A model generated the notes under the pieces. It had not been told where the DNA came from and ran no database searches. It was given only the letters and a program-made list of their open reading frames with translations. This document shows, piece by piece, positions 1-9,602 of a DNA stretch of 64,000 nucleotides. The position numbers and the translations under genes are program-made. How positions within the stretch are numbered: the stretch's first letter is position 1; each line of letters starts with the position of its first letter. Location: the NCBI GenBank assembly GCA_016715995.1, contig JADJXF010000013.1, positions 176,574 through 240,573 on the forward strand, written 5' to 3'. This DNA comes from Flavobacteriales bacterium. GTDB taxonomy: Bacteria; Bacteroidota; Bacteroidia; Flavobacteriales_F; PHOS-HE28.

Positions 1-3000
1 GAATGCAACGCCACCATCACCGTGGACGTGACAGGCGGAATCGGGCCATTCACCTACTCGTGGCTTTTCGGCGGCCCCGGAACGCAAACGTGGGTGGGCG
101 CCTGCGGCGGACCGCAGATCGTGGTGGTGACGGATGAGGGCCAGGGCGTGAGCTGCGGCGTGACCCTCAACGTCACCGAGCCCTCACCGCTTGGGGTGAT
201 CTTCTTCGGCGCCGGCACACCGCCCACCTGCGCCGATGTCTGCAACGGCTCGCGGACCGCGCTCCCCATCGGAGGGGTTTCTCCGCACACCTTCAACTGG
301 AATAACGGTGCTGGTTCGGGCGCTTCTTTCAATCAGCTCTGCGCCGGTTTGAACACGCTGCAGATCACCGATGCGAATAACTGCACGTTCGATACCACCT
401 TCTTCTTCAACCTGCTGCCCATCATGCCGAACCTGACGTTCACGGACGTCACTTGCAGCGGTGGCTGCGACGGCACCGCCAGCGTGAACCCCAGCGGTGG
501 CACGCCCCCCTTCACCATCCTGTGGGCACCGCCGCCGGGCGCTGGCCAGGGCACCAACGACGCCACGCAGTTGTGCGCCGGGCCGTACAGCGTCACCATC
601 ACCGACTTCAACGGCTGCGACACCACCGTTGCCTTCACCATCACAGAGCCTCCGCCGATAGTGCCGAACCCGTCGCAGACCGACGCCACTTGCTTCGGGC
701 AATGCGATGGCAGCGCGAGTGTGAATCCCAGAGGTAGTCCGGGACCCTTCAGCTATGTGTGGACACCTGATGTGACCGGACAAGGCACGGAGAGCGCAAC
801 CGCCTTGTGTGCGGGCAACTACAGTGTGCTCATCACCGATCAGGTGACAGGATGCACGGCCACGGCGGACTTCGTGATCATCTCGCAACCCGCGATCGAT
901 GTGCAGGGCATCGTGACGCCGGCTTCATGCAGCGATGCCTGCGACGGCGCCATCAGCATCACGATTGATGGACCGCCGCCGCCGTACAGCATCACCTGGT
1001 CGCCCGATCCCGGGCCAGGTCAGGGCACCACGAGCGTGAGTGATCTCTGCCCCGGCGATTGGCAAGTGACCGTGGCCACGCCCAACGGCTGCGATACCAC
1101 GATCATCTTCAACATACCTGCGCCCGCGCCGATTGACGCTGAAGTGATCACGACGGATGCCAGCTGTGCAGGTGTGTGCGATGGCATCGCGACCTGCCCG
1201 GGAGTGTCTGGCGGCACGGCGCCATATGCCTTCTTGTGGTCGCCGTCACCGGGAGGCGGTCAGGGAACCCAAACAGCCACTGATCTCTGCGCGGGTAACT
1301 ACACCCTTCTCATCACCGACGCGAATGGCTGCGATACGCTGATCAACTTCACCATCAATGAGCCGCCGCCGTTGGTGGTGACACCGAGCCAGACCAACTT
1401 GACCTGCGGCGGATTGTGCGACGGCACAGCGAGCGTGGTGGTGATGGGCGGAACGCCGAACTACACGTATGCGTGGACACCGAATGTGACCGGCCAAGGC
1501 ACGCCCGACGCCACGGGGCTCTGCGCCGGACCATACAGCGTGCTCATCACCGATGCGAACGGCTGCACCTTCACGCAAGCCTTCACCATACTCGATGCAG
1601 TGCCATTGGAGGTCTCCTTGCAGGTGCTACCTGCCACATGCCCCGATGCCTGCGATGGATCCGCCGGAGTGATCGTCACCGGTGGGCAGGAGCCTTACAC
1701 CTACGACTGGCAGCCACCGCCTACTGGGCAAGGCACGCCGAACGTGACCGGCCTTTGCGCGCAAGCCTACACCTTGCTCATCACCGATGCGGCGGGCTGC
1801 GATACGCTGATCGCCTTCACCGTGCCTTCACCGCCGCCCGTCACCGTGGTGAGCACCATTGATGAACCGGATTGCGCGGGCGATTGCAATGGCAGCATTA
1901 GCCTACAGGTGAGCGGTGGCAGCGGCGGCTTCATCTATCTGTGGACACCCAATGTGGTTGGCCAAGGAACGCCCAACGCGACCGGCCTCTGCGCGGGAAG
2001 CTACCAAGTGACCATCACGAGCGGTGCGTGCGACACCACGCTCACCTTCCTGTTGGATGCGCCACCGCCCATCGATGCGTCCGGAGCAATCACGCCACCT
2101 ACCTGTGCCGGTGAATGCGATGGAAGCATCGTCCTCACAGTGAGTGGCGGATCGCCGGGCTATACCTATGCATGGTCGCCGAACGTGACAGGCCAAGGCA
2201 CACCGAACGCGACCGCTCTTTGCGCGGGCGTATACAGTGTGCTCATCACCGACCAGGCGGGCTGCGACACCACGCTCACCTTCCAGCTGGATGATCCGCC
2301 CGCGATCACCGTGGACCTGACCACCACGCCTGCGAGCTGCGGCGGTTTGTGCGACGGAACAGCGACCGCAGTGGTAAGTGGCGGGACCGAACCCTACATC
2401 TACGACTGGCAGACACCGCCGGGCGGAGGCCAGGGTACGCCGAACGCCACGGCCTATTGCCCAGGCGCCTACACGCTCACGGTGACGGATGCGAATGGTT
2501 GCCAGGTGGTCACACCGTTCACCATCAGCACACCATCGGGTATCGATGCACAGGGAGTTGTGACGCCCGCGAGTTGCGGCAATACCTGTGATGGCGCAAT
2601 CGATGTGACGGTCGGGGGAGGCTTGCCGGCCTACGTATTCACGTGGAGTCCTGAGCCCGGCGGAGGGCAGGGCACACCGAACGCCTTCAATCTCTGCCCC
2701 GGCAATTGGACGCTGCAGATCACCGATGCCGCATTGTGCGATACGGTGCTGCTCTTTGTGGTGGACGCGCCGGATGCGATCATCCCCAATCCCTCGCAGA
2801 CTGATGAGACCTGCAACGGCCCCTGCGATGGCACGGCGACCGTGAATCCGACCGGTGGACAGCAGCCCTTCACTTATCTCTGGTCGCCGGGCGGGCAGAC
2901 CACACCTTCGATTTCAGGACTGTGCCAAGGCGTGTACAGCGTCACCATCAGCGATGCCTCCGGCTGCGATACCACCGTGGTCTTCGATATCCTTCCCGAG

Positions 3001-6000
3001 GTGCCGCTCGAGGCCAACCTCATCACGACCGACGCCACATGCCCTGATGTCTGCGATGGCACCGCGACCGTGACGCCAACGGGCGGCACTGCACCATACA
3101 CCATCGTGTGGAGCCCTGCGCCGCCGGGCGGTCAGCAAGGCAATGCATCCATCACCGGTTTGTGCATCGGTGCGCTGCAAGTGACAGTGACCGACGTGAA
3201 CGGCTGCACCAGCACAGCGAACGCCTTCATCAATGCGCCTCCGCCTTTCTCCTCTGGATTGGTAGTGACCCCGGAAACCTGTGATGGCCCCTGCAATGGC
3301 ACGGCAACAGTGACTCCGACTGGTGGCACTGGCGCTATCGATGTGTTCTGGGCGCCGCCGCCCGGCACCGGACAGGGAACGAACTCCGTCACGGGTCTTT
3401 GCGCAGGCATCGCTTACACGGTCACGTTCACCGACGGCAACGGCTGCATCGCCGTGTTCCCATTCACCGTCGACCCCTTCGACCCCATTCTGCCCAACAG
3501 CAGCAGCACGCCGGTGAGTTGTGCGGGTGTGTGCGATGGAACTGCTACGGTTGGTCCGACAGGAGGCACCGCACCATACACCTACTTGTGGTCGCCGGGC
3601 GGGCAGGACACGCCACAGGTGACCGGCCTGTGCGAGGGTGCGTACACCGTCACCATCACCGATACAAGCGGCTGCAGCATCGATGCGCAGATCCTGATCA
3701 CGGGACCACCACCGATCGATGCGCAGGCCACGGTCGCAGGCATCTCGTGCAACGGCCAATGCGATGGATCGATCACGTTGGCTACTATCGGCGGCACGGG
3801 GCCATACACCTATCTGTGGAATCCGATTCCGCCGAATGGACAAGGCCAGGATGAAGCAACGAGCCTGTGCGCGGGCATTTGGAACGTGATCATCACCGAC
3901 GCGAATGGCTGCACGCTCCCGCTCAGTTTCGACCTCACCCAGCCTGACCCGCTCTCGCTTATTCTTGATGTTACCCCGAGCGAATGCCAGGTGTGCATCG
4001 GTGCGGCGAGTGCAACGGTGAGCGGCGGTACCGGGCCTTTCTTGGTCGAATGGTACGCAGCGGGCGGCAGCTTGATTGGAACCGGAACGGACATAACCGA
4101 CCTGTGCGCTGGCGTGTACACTGCTGTGGTGACCGATGACAACGGCTGCACGCTGCAACAAGCCGTCACCATTATCGACTCGAACGGCGAGGTCATCACG
4201 ACCACTGATGGCAGCACGAGCTGCCCCAATACCTGTGATGGCAGCGTGAGCGTGTCCTTCATCTGCTCGGATGCCCCTTGCACCATCGCTTGGTTCGATG
4301 CGCAGGGCAACGATCTGCAGCAGAGCGGCAACACGCTATCGGGCCTCTGCCCCGGCGACTACTATGCGCTGGTGACGAATGCCTCGGGTTGCGTGAGCAT
4401 CGACACCGCCACGGTGGTGGCCGCGCCGCCCACCAATTTGCTCATCAGCAGCACGCCTGTGAGTTGCGCTGGCCTATGCAACGGAACAGCCACGGTGGGC
4501 GTGAGCGGTGGCATTCCACCCTACACTTGGCAATGGTCGCCGGAGCCGGACACGGGCCAGGGCACTCCGCTGGCCACTGGGCTATGCGCGGGCGTGTACA
4601 CGGTGCTGATCAGTGATGGCGGCGGATGCGACACCACGGTGCAAGTACTGATCACGGAGCCGCTACCCCTGGTGGTGGATGCGGTTATGACCGACATCAC
4701 CTGCGCGGGTGAGTGCGATGGCAGCATCGCACTCACCATCACGGGAGGAACCGCACCCTACAATGTGCTGTGGAATCCCGTTCCGTCTAACGGTCAGGGC
4801 GTGCTTAACGCGATGAGCCTGTGCGCGGGCGACTACACCGTGGTCGTGACCGATGCGAACGGTTGCGCGTTCACCTTCACCTATACCATAACAGAACCCG
4901 CGCCGCTGCAAGCGAGCGTGAGCACCGTGCAGAGCACCTGCCCCGATTGCGACGGACAGGCCTCAGTGATCGTGAGCGGCGGCACCCTTCCATTGACCAT
5001 CACGTGGAGCCTCGGCGGCAGCGTGGTGGGCACGGGTGAGAGCATCACCGACCTGTGCGGCGGCTTGTACAGCGTGAGCATCGTTGATGCCAATGGATGC
5101 AGCATCGCGCTCACCGCTCAAGTGGCCGACAGCAATGCCGATCCGCTCACGCCCACCAGCGGACAGACCACGTGCGCGAATGACTGCGACGGCACGGTGA
5201 GCGTTTCGTTCGTGTGCTCGGCTCCGCCATGTCAGCTCACTTGGTTCGATGCGCAGGGCAATGTGATCGCGTTGAATGCCGGCAGCGTGAGCAACCTCTG
5301 CGTGGGCATCTACACGGCACAGCTCACCAACGGCAACGGCTGCGTGAGCTTCGCTGATGCGCAGGTGGTGCCATCGCAGACCATCATCCCGAACCTGAGC
5401 AGCACGCCGGCGAGCTGTTTCGGCGCTTGCGATGGGACCGCCACTGTGGGTCCAGATGGTGGCGTGGAGCCGTATGAATATCTGTGGAGTCCTGGAGGCC
5501 AGATGACACCGCAGGTCACTGGGCTCTGCGCGGGTGTGTACACGGTGCTCATCACCGACGCTTCGCTGTGCGACACCACGGTGCAGGTGCTGATCATCGA
5601 GCCGCAGCCGTTGAGCATCAATGGAACGGTGCAGGATGCCCTTTGCGCGGGCGATTGTAATGGCGGAGTAAGCGTGATCGTCACTGGCGGAACGGCGCCA
5701 TACACCTACTTCTGGTCGCCTTCGCCACCGAGTGGCCAAGGCACACCTTCAATCACCGACCTGTGCGCGGGCACCTATCTCGTCACGGTGACCGATGCGA
5801 ATGGCTGCAGCCAGGCAGTGAGCTTCGATGTGAACCAGCCGCAGCCCCTACAAGCCAGCCTGACGACCACGCCAAGCGAATGCAGCGTGTGCATCGGCAC
5901 GGCGACGCTCGCCATCACCGGTGGCACAGCACCCTATTTCGTGGTGTGGTCGGATGGTGTCGGCATCATCGGAACGGGAGAATCAATCACCGATCTATGC

Positions 6001-8499
6001 GCCGGCTTCTATACGGCCACCATCACCGACGCCAACCTGTGCGTGATCACGCAGCTCGTCGCCATCAGCGATAGCGATGGCGAGGTGACGACGATGACGG
6101 ATGGCCTCACCACCTGCCCCGGTGATTGCGACGGCCAGGTGAGCGTTGACTTCACCTGCGCGGACCCGCTCTGCGCCGTAGCCTGGTTCGATGCGAGCGG
6201 CAACGACCTGAACGAGCCCGGCAACACGCTGAGCAATTTGTGCGCGGGCATGTACTTCGTGCAGGTCACGAACGCGTCGGGATGCATCACCATCGATACG
6301 GCCTTCGTCGCGGAGCCGGACCCCATCGTGCCCAACCTGAGCACCACGGCAGCAAGCTGCTTCGGCGATTGCGACGGCACCGCGACAGTTGGGCCAACGG
6401 GCGGCCAGCCGGGTTATGACATCGTGTGGAGCCCCGGTGGCGAGACCACGCCGGAGATCACCGGATTGTGCGCCGGCCAGTACAGCGTCACCATCACCGA
6501 TCAAGCGGGCTGCTCCATCACGCAGGATGTGCTGATCTTGGAACCGCAGCCGCTGAGCATCACGGGAACCATCTCGCCCATCACGTGCAACGGAGCGTGC
6601 GATGGCGCGATCACCGCAGTTGTGAGTGGAGGCACGCAGCCATACAGCTATGCATGGTCTCCTGCCCCGCCGGGCGACCCGACGCAGCCCACCATCATCG
6701 GGCTCTGCGCAGGGGATTGGATCGTGACCGTGACCGATGGCAACGGCTGCACGGCCTCGCAGACCTTCACGCTCACCGATCCGCCGCTGCTTGAAGCGCA
6801 GGTGGCCACCACGGACAACCTGTGCTATGGCGATTGCCAGGGCACCGCGCAGGCGAGCATCAGCGGTGGAGTTGGGCCCTATGTGATTGTATGGCGTGAC
6901 GGTTCCGGAAGCGTGATCGCGCAGGATGTGACCGATGTGAGCGGGCTTTGCGCAGGCGATTACATGCTTGAGGTGACGGATGACAACGGCTGCATGCTCT
7001 CCGTACCCTTCACCATCACGCAGGGGGCCGCCATCGAAGCGAATCTGTTGTGGACGAACGAGACCTGCTTCGGGCCGTGCGATGGCACCGCGTCCATAAC
7101 ACCATCAGGTGGCACCGGCCCCTTCACGATCGAATGGCGTGATCCTTCGGGCAACGTGATCGCGCTGGATGTCACTGATGTGGGCGGCTTATGCGCAGGC
7201 ACGAACAGCGTGACCCTCATCGATGCGCTGGGCTGCGACACGACGTACTCGTTCACTCTGCTGCCGTACACGGTGATCACGGACAACGCCATTGTGACCG
7301 ATGTGCAATGCAACGGCGCCTGTGATGGCAGCATCGTGCTGAGCGCCAGCGGCGGCATTGGTGCATTCACCTACACGTGGGATCCGGTTCCGCCCAATGG
7401 TCAGGGCAACGCCTCTGCAACTGGATTGTGCCCGAACACCTATTCGGTGACGATCGCCGACGGGGTGGGATGCAGCGCTTCCTTCAGCTACACCATCACC
7501 GAGCCGACCGCGCTGGCGATTGCCGTGGATCAAGTGACGGACGCGAGCTGTGCCGATGCGAGTGACGGCGCTATAGCTGTCACGGTTTCTGGTGGAACGA
7601 CACCGTATGGCTTCAATTGGAGCGGACCGGGCGGATTCCAATCAGTGAGCGAGGACATCAATGACCTTGCACCAGGCAGCTACATCCTGACGGTCACGGA
7701 CGACAATGGCTGTGTGATTACGCAAGCCGTCACGGTGAACGCCTTGAGCACAGTGGTGGCGAATGCTGGTGTGGACATCACGGAGTGCTTCGGCGTCAGC
7801 ATCACGTTGGATGGATCGCAGAGCACGGGTGCCGTCACCTATCAATGGTTCGATGACCAAGGCAATGTGGTGGGCACCGATGCGGTGATCACGATCAACG
7901 GCCTTGGGAACGGCACGCACACCTTCACGCTGGTGGTGGCCGACGGTCCTTGCACCTCGAGCGACACGGTCATGGTGACAGTGCTGGACCTGCCCATCGC
8001 CGATGCGGGGCCGGACCAGTTCATCTTCCTGAGCGAGACTGCGCAGCTTGGCGGGGCGCCCACTGGTCCGCAGGGATCCACCTTCTTCTGGTCACCGGAT
8101 TCGCTGCTCAATAGTGGCACAATCGCCAATCCGATCGCCGACCCGCCTTCGACCACCTGGTTCACGGTGCTGGTGACCGCGCCCAACGGTTGCACATCGC
8201 TCGATTCGGTGCTGGTGACCGTGGTGCCCGAGATCATCATCCCCACGGGCTTCACGCCCAATGGCGACGGATGGAATGACACCTGGGTGATCGATTACAT
8301 CGAGCTCTTCCCTGAATGCGAGGTGGAGTTGTACAACCGCTGGGGCGAGCTGCTCTTCCGCAGCGTAGGCTACCGACAGCCTTGGGAAGGCAAGTACAAC
8401 GGTGGCTTCGTCCCTGTGGGCACCTACTACTACGTGATCGAGCTCAACGACCCGCGCTTCCCCGACGCCTTCACCGGCCCGCTCACCGTGATCCGCTAA
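1..8499 (+). CDS. Giant SprB-repeat surface protein with T9SS type B sorting domain (5' partial)
   Basis: The frame is open from the first base, so the N-terminus and signal peptide lie outside the window; 2832 residues are visible. It is built of about 33 tandem SprB-type repeats of 75-80 residues, each starting near a TCxGxCDG motif, passing through GGTxPYTYxW and LCAG, and ending TDxNGC. After them come two Ig/PKD-like segments (about nt 7740-8230) and a final ~90-residue gliding-motility-type C-terminal domain (FTPNGDG, LYNRWGE, GTYYYVIEL). Type B domains direct outer-membrane export by T9SS and surface attachment, and SprB-like clients need a SprF-like partner; one lies 4 bases downstream. 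Most repeats hold four cysteines rather than the usual two. Role inferred: cell-surface adhesin or gliding/attachment filament. Confidence 0.93.
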   Translation, partial: ECNATITVDVTGGIGPFTYSWLFGGPGTQTWVGACGGPQIVVVTDEGQGVSCGVTLNVTEPSPLGVIFFGAGTPPTCADVCNGSRTALPIGGVSPHTFNWNNGAGSGASFNQLCAGLNTLQITDANNCTFDTTFFFNLLPIMPNLTFTDVTCSGGCDGTASVNPSGGTPPFTILWAPPPGAGQGTNDATQLCAGPYSVTITDFNGCDTTVAFTITEPPPIVPNPSQTDATCFGQCDGSASVNPRGSPGPFSYVWTPDVTGQGTESATALCAGNYSVLITDQVTGCTATADFVIISQPAIDVQGIVTPASCSDACDGAISITIDGPPPPYSITWSPDPGPGQGTTSVSDLCPGDWQVTVATPNGCDTTIIFNIPAPAPIDAEVITTDASCAGVCDGIATCPGVSGGTAPYAFLWSPSPGGGQGTQTATDLCAGNYTLLITDANGCDTLINFTINEPPPLVVTPSQTNLTCGGLCDGTASVVVMGGTPNYTYAWTPNVTGQGTPDATGLCAGPYSVLITDANGCTFTQAFTILDAVPLEVSLQVLPATCPDACDGSAGVIVTGGQEPYTYDWQPPPTGQGTPNVTGLCAQAYTLLITDAAGCDTLIAFTVPSPPPVTVVSTIDEPDCAGDCNGSISLQVSGGSGGFIYLWTPNVVGQGTPNATGLCAGSYQVTITSGACDTTLTFLLDAPPPIDASGAITPPTCAGECDGSIVLTVSGGSPGYTYAWSPNVTGQGTPNATALCAGVYSVLITDQAGCDTTLTFQLDDPPAITVDLTTTPASCGGLCDGTATAVVSGGTEPYIYDWQTPPGGGQGTPNATAYCPGAYTLTVTDANGCQVVTPFTISTPSGIDAQGVVTPASCGNTCDGAIDVTVGGGLPAYVFTWSPEPGGGQGTPNAFNLCPGNWTLQITDAALCDTVLLFVVDAPDAIIPNPSQTDETCNGPCDGTATVNPTGGQQPFTYLWSPGGQTTPSISGLCQGVYSVTISDASGCDTTVVFDILPEVPLEANLITTDATCPDVCDGTATVTPTGGTAPYTIVWSPAPPGGQQGNASITGLCIGALQVTVTDVNGCTSTANAFINAPPPFSSGLVVTPETCDGPCNGTATVTPTGGTGAIDVFWAPPPGTGQGTNSVTGLCAGIAYTVTFTDGNGCIAVFPFTVDPFDPILPNSSSTPVSCAGVCDGTATVGPTGGTAPYTYLWSPGGQDTPQVTGLCEGAYTVTITDTSGCSIDAQILITGPPPIDAQATVAGISCNGQCDGSITLATIGGTGPYTYLWNPIPPNGQGQDEATSLCAGIWNVIITDANGCTLPLSFDLTQPDPLSLILDVTPSECQVCIGAASATVSGGTGPFLVEWYAAGGSLIGTGTDITDLCAGVYTAVVTDDNGCTLQQAVTIIDSNGEVITTTDGSTSCPNTCDGSVSVSFICSDAPCTIAWFDAQGNDLQQSGNTLSGLCPGDYYALVTNASGCVSIDTATVVAAPPTNLLISSTPVSCAGLCNGTATVGVSGGIPPYTWQWSPEPDTGQGTPLATGLCAGVYTVLISDGGGCDTTVQVLITEPLPLVVDAVMTDITCAGECDGSIALTITGGTAPYNVLWNPVPSNGQGVLNAMSLCAGDYTVVVTDANGCAFTFTYTITEPAPLQASVSTVQSTCPDCDGQASVIVSGGTLPLTITWSLGGSVVGTGESITDLCGGLYSVSIVDANGCSIALTAQVADSNADPLTPTSGQTTCANDCDGTVSVSFVCSAPPCQLTWFDAQGNVIALNAGSVSNLCVGIYTAQLTNGNGCVSFADAQVVPSQTIIPNLSSTPASCFGACDGTATVGPDGGVEPYEYLWSPGGQMTPQVTGLCAGVYTVLITDASLCDTTVQVLIIEPQPLSINGTVQDALCAGDCNGGVSVIVTGGTAPYTYFWSPSPPSGQGTPSITDLCAGTYLVTVTDANGCSQAVSFDVNQPQPLQASLTTTPSECSVCIGTATLAITGGTAPYFVVWSDGVGIIGTGESITDLCAGFYTATITDANLCVITQLVAISDSDGEVTTMTDGLTTCPGDCDGQVSVDFTCADPLCAVAWFDASGNDLNEPGNTLSNLCAGMYFVQVTNASGCITIDTAFVAEPDPIVPNLSTTAASCFGDCDGTATVGPTGGQPGYDIVWSPGGETTPEITGLCAGQYSVTITDQAGCSITQDVLILEPQPLSITGTISPITCNGACDGAITAVVSGGTQPYSYAWSPAPPGDPTQPTIIGLCAGDWIVTVTDGNGCTASQTFTLTDPPLLEAQVATTDNLCYGDCQGTAQASISGGVGPYVIVWRDGSGSVIAQDVTDVSGLCAGDYMLEVTDDNGCMLSVPFTITQGAAIEANLLWTNETCFGPCDGTASITPSGGTGPFTIEWRDPSGNVIALDVTDVGGLCAGTNSVTLIDALGCDTTYSFTLLPYTVITDNAIVTDVQCNGACDGSIVLSASGGIGAFTYTWDPVPPNGQGNASATGLCPNTYSVTIADGVGCSASFSYTITEPTALAIAVDQVTDASCADASDGAIAVTVSGGTTPYGFNWSGPGGFQSVSEDINDLAPGSYILTVTDDNGCVITQAVTVNALSTVVANAGVDITECFGVSITLDGSQSTGAVTYQWFDDQGNVVGTDAVITINGLGNGTHTFTLVVADGPCTSSDTVMVTVLDLPIADAGPDQFIFLSETAQLGGAPTGPQGSTFFWSPDSLLNSGTIANPIADPPSTTWFTVLVTAPNGCTSLDSVLVTVVPEIIIPTGFTPNGDGWNDTWVIDYIELFPECEVELYNRWGELLFRSVGYRQPWEGKYNGGFVPVGTYYYVIELNDPRFPDAFTGPLTVIR
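3508..6345 (+). repeat. Higher-order tandem repeat of about 946 bp (four SprB repeats per unit)
   Basis: Inside the first giant gene the 80-residue repeats form a four-repeat superunit that recurs three times. Equivalent threonine codons opening each unit lie at 3508, 4453, 5404 and 6346, giving periods of 945, 951 and 942 bp. Each unit has the order TVGPxGG type, NGQG type, ExxC-IG type (short cysteine spacing), then a type with an extra CxxxxC loop (CSDAPC, CSAPPC, CADPLC). A partial fourth unit follows. Confidence 0.85.
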
Positions 8500-8503
8500 C
8501 GCC

Positions 8504-9427
8504 ATGAAGAACATCCGCACCGCATTCCCGATCGCCGCGATGCTCATGGCCGCGATGCATGGCCACGCGCAGCAACTGCCGCAGTTCACGCAGTACATGC
8601 ACAACGATTACCTGTTCAACCAGGCCGTTGCGGGCAGCCGTCCCTTCTTCGAGCTGCGCAGCGGTCATCGGTACCAATGGGTGGGTGTGCAGGACGCGCC
8701 GCGCACCTTTTCACTGAGCGGCCACACCCCGCTGGGGTCGAAGATGGGCGTGGGAGGCTACCTCTTCACCGACATCGTGGGTCCGACGCGCCGCACCGGC
8801 GTGCAATTCTCCTGGGCCTATCACCTGAAGATCACTGAGGACATCAAGCTCTCCATGGCTTTGTCGGGTGGCATGCTGCAGTTCCTGATCGACGGCTCGA
8901 AGATTCAGTTCCGCGACCAGGGCGACCCCATCCTCGACAATCAGTTGCGCGGCGAGCTGAAGCCTGACGCCACGTTCTCTTTCCTGCTCTACCACCCGCG
9001 CTGGTGGGTGGGAGCGGCCGCACCGCAGCTCCTGAACAACGAGGTGGTCTTTTTGCATGAGAACACCGGGACGCTGAGTCGTATGGAACGACACTACTAT
9101 GCTATGGGTGGCTACCGTCTTCCGTTGGGATCGGACTTCAAGCTGGAACCGTCGTTCATGTTCAAGTATGTGGCACCGGTGCCGATGAAGCTGGACATCA
9201 ACCTCACGGCGCGATACAAGAATGCCTTCTGGCTGGGCGCGGGATACCGAACGAACGATGCGTGGTGTGCGATGCTTGGCTATTGGCACAAGCAGCAATT
9301 CCAGTTCGGCTACTCCTACGACGTCATCACTAGCAACCTGCGCAACTATAGCACGGGCACGCATGAAGTGATGCTGGCCATCACCATCGGCAAACAAGCG
9401 CAGGAGGCGCCCGCTTCCACTCCTTAG
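8504..9427 (+). CDS. PorP/SprF family type IX secretion membrane protein
   Basis: 307 residues. An N-terminal signal sequence ends near the AHAQQ segment, followed by the family hallmark QFTQYMHNDYLFNQAVAGSRP, then beta-rich segments typical of a 14-strand outer-membrane barrel and the ending THEVMLAITIGK. PorP/SprF proteins sit in the outer membrane and are needed for export or anchoring of type B T9SS clients such as SprB. It begins 4 bases after the stop of the giant SprB-repeat gene, so the two are almost certainly co-transcribed and this is its dedicated partner. A paralogue follows at 18.2 kb, again directly after a giant type B protein. Confidence 0.93.
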   Translation: MKNIRTAFPIAAMLMAAMHGHAQQLPQFTQYMHNDYLFNQAVAGSRPFFELRSGHRYQWVGVQDAPRTFSLSGHTPLGSKMGVGGYLFTDIVGPTRRTGVQFSWAYHLKITEDIKLSMALSGGMLQFLIDGSKIQFRDQGDPILDNQLRGELKPDATFSFLLYHPRWWVGAAAPQLLNNEVVFLHENTGTLSRMERHYYAMGGYRLPLGSDFKLEPSFMFKYVAPVPMKLDINLTARYKNAFWLGAGYRTNDAWCAMLGYWHKQQFQFGYSYDVITSNLRNYSTGTHEVMLAITIGKQAQEAPASTP

Positions 9428-9602
9428 CTGCCATTTCCGCCACGTAGTCCGGCGCGTTCGATGACCTGCGCCGCAAGCGTTGGTTCTTCGTCGACGGATT
9501 CCGCGTCGTTGTCGAAGATCCTTACAGCGGTGGGGCTTCCCTCTGGCCCTGCCCCGGTCTAGAGGTGTACCTTACCGCCCCTTCCGCGGGCCGATATCCC
9601 CG

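Noticed and set aside
2914..4161. 415-codon minus-strand frame inside the SprB-repeat gene
   Set aside because: Arises from the repeat structure and codon bias; Arg/Ala-rich with no start context or motif.
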